Assembly (NCBI GenBank): GCA_036939975.1
Contig: JALLPB010000555.1
Location: forward strand, 1 to 14,696
From: Cyclostephanos tholiformis
Lineage: Eukaryota; Bacillariophyta; Thalassiosirophyceae; Thalassiosirales; Thalassiosiraceae
Length of the DNA: 14,696 bases
Direction: 5' to 3'
The position numbers and the translations under genes are program-made. The notes beneath the pieces are model-generated. The model ran no database searches, had not been told where the DNA came from, and worked only from the letters and a program-made list of their open reading frames with translations. Numbering within the stretch: the first letter of the stretch is position 1; every line of letters begins with the position of its first letter. Positions 9,704-14,696 of the stretch are shown here, one piece after another.

Positions 9704-10913
9704 ATGTCATCAGAAGAGGGAAAGAAGTCAAGTCTTGGTATGAGGGCAACCAATGACCCCTCAGAAAGCCAGTTTGCAACATTCACTGAGGTTCATGCTA
9801 CTGGTGGTAGAGTTGGTGTTGACTTGGCCTCTGGAATTGGTCAGACAAGGTTTAACAATGACTTTGGACGCACTCAGGATCAATTAATAACAGGGCAAAG
9901 AAGCAAGACTGAGCATATGGGAAGGGGGAGGCAAGTGCACCACGGGTAATTGGATAGTCATTGCAGGAATAAGAAGCCCATTGGATTGTTTCATGAGCTC
10001 CCAATTGAACTGCAAGACTCATTGGTGATTCTCAGCAAGAAGAAGGCTCCAGAGTTGTGACTAAAATTCAGAGAGTAACTCCAGATGCAGCAGTGCAACC
10101 ATTGCTTTGAAAAGAAACAGGCAGCAAGGAATAAGAAGGTGGGGGGGAAGATGGCTCAGGTGATGGCCAACTCATACCTGTGGCAGAAATATGATTTTCC
10201 TTGGTGTTGCAAGTTGGCAAAGGATGCTTTTTAATTTGTTTGATGACCTTTGGAGCAAAATGGCAAAACTCCAATTTGTGAAGGAACAAATTTTAATTCG
10301 GTATTTGGGTTTGGGGTGGGAGAAGGCATATCACCCATGGTCAAGGAATAAGCATTTCTATACACTGGCTGAGTTGCTGGAGCATTTTGTGAAGGTAGTG
10401 CTGGCATTGGCATATACCAAAGTGATGCCAGATGCACCTCCTATGAATCTACCTGGTCTTCCATCATCATTGCTGGCATAAGGCACAGTTGCACATGATA
10501 TCACTACTCTTGAAGAAACAAATGATAATGCAGGCTAACAGTCAGGATGGATGCAATGGTGAAGCAAGAGAGACTGGAAGACAGTGGCATTGGTGATGAG
10601 CTAATGGAAATGCAACTAGTGCTCTGACCAGTTGAATGGTTGAGAGCAAAAGATTTGTTATTGATATGCTGTTTGAGTACAAAGACAATGATGGGAGTAT
10701 GTTGATGTGGTGCCAGGGTAAGATAGTTGATCTCATTAGAAAGGTGAAGGATAAGCATGTCTTTGTTAAGATTGAATGGAATGATAAGTATGTGAGAGAT
10801 AGAGATTCAAAGATAACAAAAAAAACAACTGAAAAAGATGAAATGGAATCCAAATACACTGGATGGTGAGGCTTGGCAAGAGGACTTACATCAAAAAATA
10901 ATGAATAGGGAGT
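9704..10913 (+). pseudogene. Gene B: partner of gene A, C-terminal SH3-like (Tudor/chromo-like) segment suspected, broken
   Basis: Gene B begins at a true ATG, 9704, 27 bases after gene A stops. Frame 2 carries PSESQFATFTEVHATGGR, GIGQTRFNNDFGR and QLITGQRSKTE, then IELQDSLVILSKKKAPEL. Frame-2 stops are TAA 9947, TGA 10058 and a later TAA near 10076. Near 10225 the frame changes to 0, giving EQILIRYLGLGWEKAYHPWS and ending at TAA 10479-10481. Frame 2 then gives QERLEDSGIGDELMEMQ (about 10560-10610), and frame 1 from 10636 gives RFVIDMLFEYKDNDG, WCQGKIVDLI and FVKIEWNDKYV. The final segment (MKWNPNTLDGEAWQEDLH) lies in a third frame and stops at TAA 10911-10913. The W..G.V/FVKIEW pattern is what small beta-barrel domains such as Tudor or chromo-like domains show, but this is a guess. 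I recall similar proteins in diatoms but know no function. At least three frame lesions make it inactive. Confidence 0.6.
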
Positions 10914-11068
10914 AATTTTTCAGGAGGAACACATCTAAAACAGTTACATATGATGTGTGTGAGTATGTGTGCAGCTTTGTGGGAGGTATGGGATCATGAT
11001 ACTGTAGAAATACGGCCATAATTTTCAAAATAGACCAATTTTGCCAGTAAAAAATAATGGAAAAAGTT

Positions 11069-11116
11069 TTTTGAAATATGAGCTAAAAATGTATGAGCTA
11101 TGACTTTTTTTCAAAA
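11069..11116. repeat. Inverted repeat TTTTGAAA / TTTCAAAA
   Basis: Perfect 8-base arms at 11069-11076 and 11109-11116 are separated by 32 bases that contain ATGAGCTA twice. It is AT-rich and could arise by chance. Confidence 0.5.
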
Positions 11117-11145
11117 GTATGCTGAGTGACTATTACTCAGCATGC
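11117..11145. repeat. Hairpin, 11-bp arms with one G-T pair
   Basis: GTATGCTGAGT (11117-11127) faces ACTCAGCATGC (11135-11145) around the loop GACTATT. Ten of eleven pairs are Watson-Crick and one is G-T. It sits immediately after the inverted repeat above, about 200 bases past the end of gene B. Confidence 0.8.
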
Positions 11146-11255
11146 TAGTATCTATGGAACCCCCACTTCAAATTTTAATTGTTGATTAGTTTTTTAACTG
11201 TTTTTATCAATGCAGCTCCTACTTTTAGGTTTATCAGTCTCATATATTGTTGCAT

Positions 11256-11299
11256 CCCTCCCTGGCACCCTACCTACCTATGCATGTGTTTAGGGAGGG
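11256..11299. repeat. Inverted repeat CCCTCCCT / AGGGAGGG
   Basis: Perfect 8-base arms are separated by 28 bases. The arms are simple pyrimidine and purine runs. Confidence 0.6.
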
Positions 11300-13255
11300 T
11301 ACACTGAAGGAAGGGCCTCAATTTAAGTGGGTAAGTAAGGGTTTTCATTTTTTATTAATAAGAGTATAAGCTGATAGGGCTTTGCCACTGATGAAGTGTC
11401 TTTTCTATAATTCTTTAGTGAAGGGTTCACTCCGCAGTCTACGGAATCACAGATACATAGTTCCTTCACAATCAGTTGTGTTGTTCTATTTTTGTGGTGT
11501 TATATTGATGTGCTGTTATATTGTGTGTTGTTAATTTGATGTGTTGATATTGTTTTGTTGTCAGATGTTAAACCTTGAACTGATCCAGCTCAGTATCTAT
11601 CATGTACACACTCATATTCTACATATATTATCATACCTGATCTATCTGCTACTCTGATCTATTTTAAGTACATACAAACACCGACCAATCAATGTTTGGG
11701 GGGAAGCCAATATTAATGATGCTCCAATTATATTATCAGAAAAACAATCTAACACACACATTGTACTATACTTGAAAAAGCCACCCATGGGAGCTCCATT
11801 AACAGTACATACTAGCTGATCTACTGTCAACATTGTATTTTACTCTGTTCATCTGCCCCACCAACAGGATTCCATCTTTGAGACCAAATTCCATTGGTCT
11901 ATCTCACCTATATTTAGGAATGATGTCATGGCACTCATAAGATGCCTGGCTACCGCCCTGTTGGCCATGGGCTCTAGTTCTAGTGGCCAAATGTTCGACC
12001 TAAGTGTGCAAGGCTAAGATGGCAAATCTGGTGGTGTGCTATCATACTCCAGTGGTTTTTGGTCATCATCAAGGTCAATTTTTGTTGCCTACCTACATAG
12101 GAATAATATATAGGTACTGTAGAAATTAAATGTATGACCAAAAAATATCTAGGCAATGAAGCTAGATAAAAAAATCGCCCTGACCATGGTGGCCACTGCT
12201 GCTCTACTGCTGCTATGGTGGCTCCCTCCCAGTGCCACAACATTCTGCAGGCAGCCCACTTATTGCGCAACAAGTCGATGTTGTTAAAACTAGAGTATCT
12301 AATTTTCATTACTTCTTATATGATATTTAAAGGCACGGCGCATCATCGACCCTCTGTGTCTGTGTTTGCTGACACCTGCAAGAATCACCAGTACTTCAGC
12401 TCTATGAAAAGAGAAAACAAGCACTAGAATCTATTGCGCATATGAGTATGAGCCTGGGAGAATTTGTTTTATGTGGACTGCCTCCCAGCTCATGATCTTC
12501 ATGCCTAATGGGGCAGCGATAGATTGTCAGCCTGTCAGACTTTTTGGGGTGGGGTTAACCCAAGTAGCTTTCACCTTATTATTCGTTATGTTTATGTTAT
12601 GGTTAAATTTTACTTAATCAAACTATTTACCATTGGAATGCTCCCTTCAAGCTCTACCTGCAGATCTGATAATTTTTTAAGACATGTGTATATTCCAGCA
12701 AGTTATGTTTCTTTTGTGATAGTTGGAATTCCATCTTTTGGGCTGTAAAGGAACCGTACTTGAATAACCTCTAAAAAAGCCAAAATTGATCGAGCTACAT
12801 TATTGATTATTATGGCATACTAGTATGTGATGAATCTAATGACATCAAAATATATCTAACAGTTACAATTAAATTTGACGACTGATAAGATCATACTAGT
12901 TCCTAGGTTAGGGGCTGCACTGGAGAATTTCCCACCATGAAATCAAAAAAACATGTCAAAGCTCCACAAAAGCAGAAAAAGAATGAACAACCACATCTCG
13001 TGCTCCCCCCAAAAATTCCTGATTTCCAATATCAATGCATTGAGCTAATATTAAAGTGCAGGTTGATATTATGCAATGTTTTCATCACACACTCCCAGCT
13101 TTGGTGACAAAGTGGTCGGAATTTAGGTGCCTGGTCAAAAATTAACCTGGGCATGCAATATTGCTGATGCAATATCATCCCAACGAAGCAACAATCAACT
13201 TAATTGCACTCCTTCCATCCAAACAGGGTGATTTGACAGCCCCCTGCCTCTCCCA
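11300..13255. other. AT-rich intergenic stretch without a recognisable gene
   Basis: Six frames give only short open stretches with no familiar motif. A TG-rich tract lies at about 11480-11565, with TGTTATATTG twice. A minus-strand open stretch at 11642-11833 contains MGGFFKYSTMCVLDCF but matches nothing I know. Small self-complementary motifs (AGTGAAGGGTTCACT and TCCGCAGTCTACGGA near 11416-11447) were checked for a tRNA shape and rejected. Confidence 0.5.
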
Positions 13256-13496
13256 ATGCCCCCATCTTTAAGCCTTTCTCACACATTTGTGAGGGGGGGG
13301 TTCCTGGTGGTCCTTTTTCATCAGCATGAAACCAGCAGCCTGATTTTTTGTAAAAAAAAATCATTCACTGCTGTGCAGCCTCCCCACTCAACAATAACCC
13401 CCTCCTCTTCCTGCCCTCACCCCCGCTACACTTATGGCAAGCATGCAGCCCAAGGGGATCGAACACAACCATCAAATAATGGAGGGGGAGCGCATG

Positions 13497-13612
13497 TGCC
13501 ATCAGCAATGATGATGACTGTGACAATGAAGACAACAATGATGATGATGTTGACAATGATGATGGCATTGACAATGATGACAATGACAACAAAGATGATG
13601 ATGGGGGATAGT
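13497..13612 (+). repeat. GAT/AAT/GAC microsatellite-like acidic-codon tract
   Basis: Imperfect triplet repeats of GAT, AAC/AAT and GAC run for about 110 bases. One plus frame reads an almost pure Asp/Asn/Glu stretch ending at TAG; the other frames read Met/Thr runs or, on the minus strand, Ser/Leu/Ile/Val runs. It may be a decayed acidic exon end or just a simple repeat. A shorter tract of the same kind is near 155-173. Confidence 0.65.
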
Positions 13613-13639
13613 GGTAAAATGACATCTAGCAATGATTGA

Positions 13640-14108
13640 CATTCATGTACCAGGCATAGTCGAAACAATTATTTCCTTAAAACAGGTCCCACCTTAACCT
13701 TAGCAGTAGATGTAACATTCTAAGGGAGTGCCCATATATCCATTGACAGCATTGGATGGTGCTCAAACACTTCACAGATGTCTAACATGGGTGTGGGATT
13801 TGGGATGCATTCAGCAGTGGCTTACAGGGCAACCATGACCATGGCATTATGCCATCTTGTTTGGCCTCCACCCCTGCACAAATATAGCAATGTAAGAGTG
13901 CAACTGTACAATATACACTCATCCACAGCATTTGGCTATACTCAAACAATTTATTCATCTACCATGGATGTGGAATACACCATTTAATGGTGGTTTACAG
14001 CCTCAACAATGAATGACACCACAATACCAAAGGCTCAGCCATTCCTAATTTCTCCATTTGGCTCCCACCTGCACAGGCATAACAGTGTAAGGGTGCATAT
14101 ATATATAC
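13640..14108. repeat. Diverged tandem repeat, about 178-base period, two to three copies
   Basis: Copy 1 starts near 13740 and copy 2 near 13919. Shared landmarks, in order, are CACAGCATTtgG-like text, CTCAAACA.TT, ACCATGG/ACATGGG.TGTGG, a TGG(C/T)TTACAG block, TTTGGC(C/T)(T/C)CCACC, (CC)TGCACA, then A.TGTAAG.GTGCA and an ATA-rich end. A partial copy before 13740 shares the AACATTCTAAGGGAGTGC end and a CATAGTCGAAACAATTATT block. Divergence is substantial, so the repeat is old. Confidence 0.6.
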
Positions 14109-14137
14109 ATATGTTAGTCCCCGTTTTGGACAGACAA

Positions 14138-14221
14138 CCAAACCGATTCTGGGACTCCCTGATTTGGAATTGCGTAGTTTCCCTGCCCAAACCAATTCGG
14201 GGAGTCCCAGAATCGGTTTGG
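14138..14221. repeat. Perfect 22-bp inverted repeat with 40-base spacer
   Basis: The arms at 14138-14159 and 14200-14221 are exact reverse complements over 22 bases (beginning CCAAACCGATTC). GTCCCC near 14118 and GGGGAC at 14220-14225 offer a further alternative pairing. The spacer repeats part of the motif (CCAAACCAATTCGGGG). It can fold into a long hairpin and marks the start of the CpG-rich right end. Confidence 0.9.
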
Positions 14222-14328
14222 GGACTGTGTTTTTGTTTTTTCGTCAGTCGCGCACAGATCGGCCCTCTCACAGGTATTTTAGGCGATCCAACGCCATTGC
14301 GGCGCACCCCGTCTCACCAAAAATTTAG

Positions 14329-14696
14329 GCCGCTGAAATTTCTGCCGCTGCCCCAGCAAATATCACGAAACAATTAGGCCCATTTTTGATAATCACCGAT
14401 TCAGAACAGTGTCCCCGAATTGATTCTGCAATGGTTGGCGGCGTCCGTAGAACGTCTCCACGAAAATCGGCATCCATTGGGGGTGTTGATAAAAGCAATG
14501 AGAGCTACAACGAGGGAGGCAGTGACGATGTTGCTGATGTCCGTAGAACTTCACGACGAAAATCGGTTTCCGTTGGGGGTGTTGATAAAAGCAATGAGAG
14601 CTACGACGAGGGAGGCAGTGCGGATGTTGCTGATCCCCGAATTGAATCTGCAATGGCTCGAGGCGTCCGTCGAACGTCACCACGAAAATCGGCTTC
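14329..14696 (+). CDS. Partial gene: hydrophilic repeat protein with RRTS(P/R)RKS motifs, continues past window
   Basis: Frame 1 is open from just after TAG 14326-14328 to the window end. That TAG is also a plausible splice acceptor (AATTTAG|GCC); the first ATG is at 14431. The protein has a 32-residue unit repeated at 14443 and 14539 (96 bases each): VRRTS(P/R)RKS, then GGVDKSNESY(N/D)EGGS. A 10-residue block PRI(D/E)SAM lies before the first unit and again before a third unit at 14665, so the higher-order period is 222 bases. Differences between copies are mostly silent or conservative in this frame (AGA/CGA, TCT/TCA, ACG/ACT, I/V, D/E), which supports it over the minus-strand frame that is also open. 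RRxS and SPRKS motifs are typical phosphorylation or DNA-contact motifs; a nuclear role is a guess. The array is CpG-rich and shows no stop. Confidence 0.6.
14413..14696 (+). repeat. Higher-order tandem repeat (96-base subunit, 222-base period)
   Basis: CCCCGAATTGA at 14413 recurs at 14635, and GTCCGT(A/C)GAAC at 14443, 14539 and 14665. Intervals of 96 and 126 bases are read directly, the latter being 96 plus a 30-base insert. All are multiples of three, and the array runs off the right edge. Confidence 0.85.

Larger units (their letters stand above)
10914..11255. other. AT-rich 3' flank of gene B
   Basis: There is no coding signal. It contains two clear inverted repeats listed separately. 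If genes A and B form one mobile unit, its right end should lie in or just beyond this tract. No matching terminal repeat was found to the left. Confidence 0.4.

Noticed and set aside
3566..10060. TGA read as a sense codon (alternative nuclear genetic code)
   Set aside because: The same remnants also carry TAA and TAG stops, frameshifts and lost catalytic residues, and genes A and B end in TGA and TAA at sensible positions. Decay explains the pattern better.
11416..11447. tRNA-like self-complementary motifs with GGTTCA
   Set aside because: No acceptor, D or anticodon arms can be paired around them.
11642..11833. Minus-strand open stretch with MGGFFKY and VLDCF
   Set aside because: It is short, in AT-rich DNA, with no family I can name and no supporting neighbours.
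13497..13639. Protein-coding reading of the Met/Thr-rich plus frame or Ser/Leu/Val-rich minus frames
   Set aside because: All are direct results of the GAT-type triplet repeat; composition alone keeps these frames open.
14393..14683. Minus-strand open frame across the right-hand repeat
   Set aside because: It is open because the repeat period is a multiple of three. Copy-to-copy changes are mostly silent or conservative in plus frame 1 instead.
14413..14696. CRISPR array
   Set aside because: Repeats are long, in frame, with coding-type variation and no unique spacers of constant length; the setting is eukaryotic.

Overview
The window reads as nuclear DNA of a unicellular eukaryote, most probably a diatom and perhaps a centric one. 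The evidence is a Copia retrotransposon with the gag and pol style I associate with diatom Copia elements, short spliceosomal introns with GT and AG ends, a strand- and frame-broken DDE-type transposase, and a coiled-coil/hypothetical gene pair that I recall as repeat-associated families in diatom assemblies. The family recognition is from memory and was not searched. No bacterial, organellar, rRNA or tRNA signal was seen.

Layout: 1-256 is flank with a small CCGACAT tandem and a GAT-type microsatellite. 257 to about 2060 (minus strand) is a decayed DDE transposase-like gene. 2061-2466 holds no recognisable gene and could be leader or LTR remnant. 2467-5841 (plus) is a decayed Copia element with gag, protease, pre-integrase and integrase, stopping abruptly where reverse transcriptase should start. 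5842-6366 is a CpG-rich, hairpin-rich tract with two CACGTG boxes, a promoter candidate. 6367-9676 (plus) is gene A, a broken coiled-coil plus putative RNase H-like protein with three inferred introns. 9704-10913 (plus) is gene B, its broken partner, starting 27 bases after gene A stops. 10914-13490 is mostly AT-rich sequence without a convincing gene, with several hairpins. 13497-13612 is an acidic-codon microsatellite. About 13640-14108 is a diverged tandem repeat. 14138-14221 is a perfect 22-bp inverted repeat. 14329-14696 is an intact, CpG-rich coding array running off the window end.

Two ideas tie the window together. First, genes A and B look like one two-gene mobile unit, with an upstream promoter-like tract, G-rich introns in gene A, and gene B immediately downstream on the same strand; I cannot name this family and it is the best candidate for an undescribed system. 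Second, all the mobile-element remnants are CpG-poor and their internal stops are mostly TGA where arginine (CGA) is expected, while the tracts at 5942-6366 and 14145-14696 are CpG-rich and the latter still carries many CGA codons. That contrast suggests methylation-linked C-to-T decay confined to the mobile elements.
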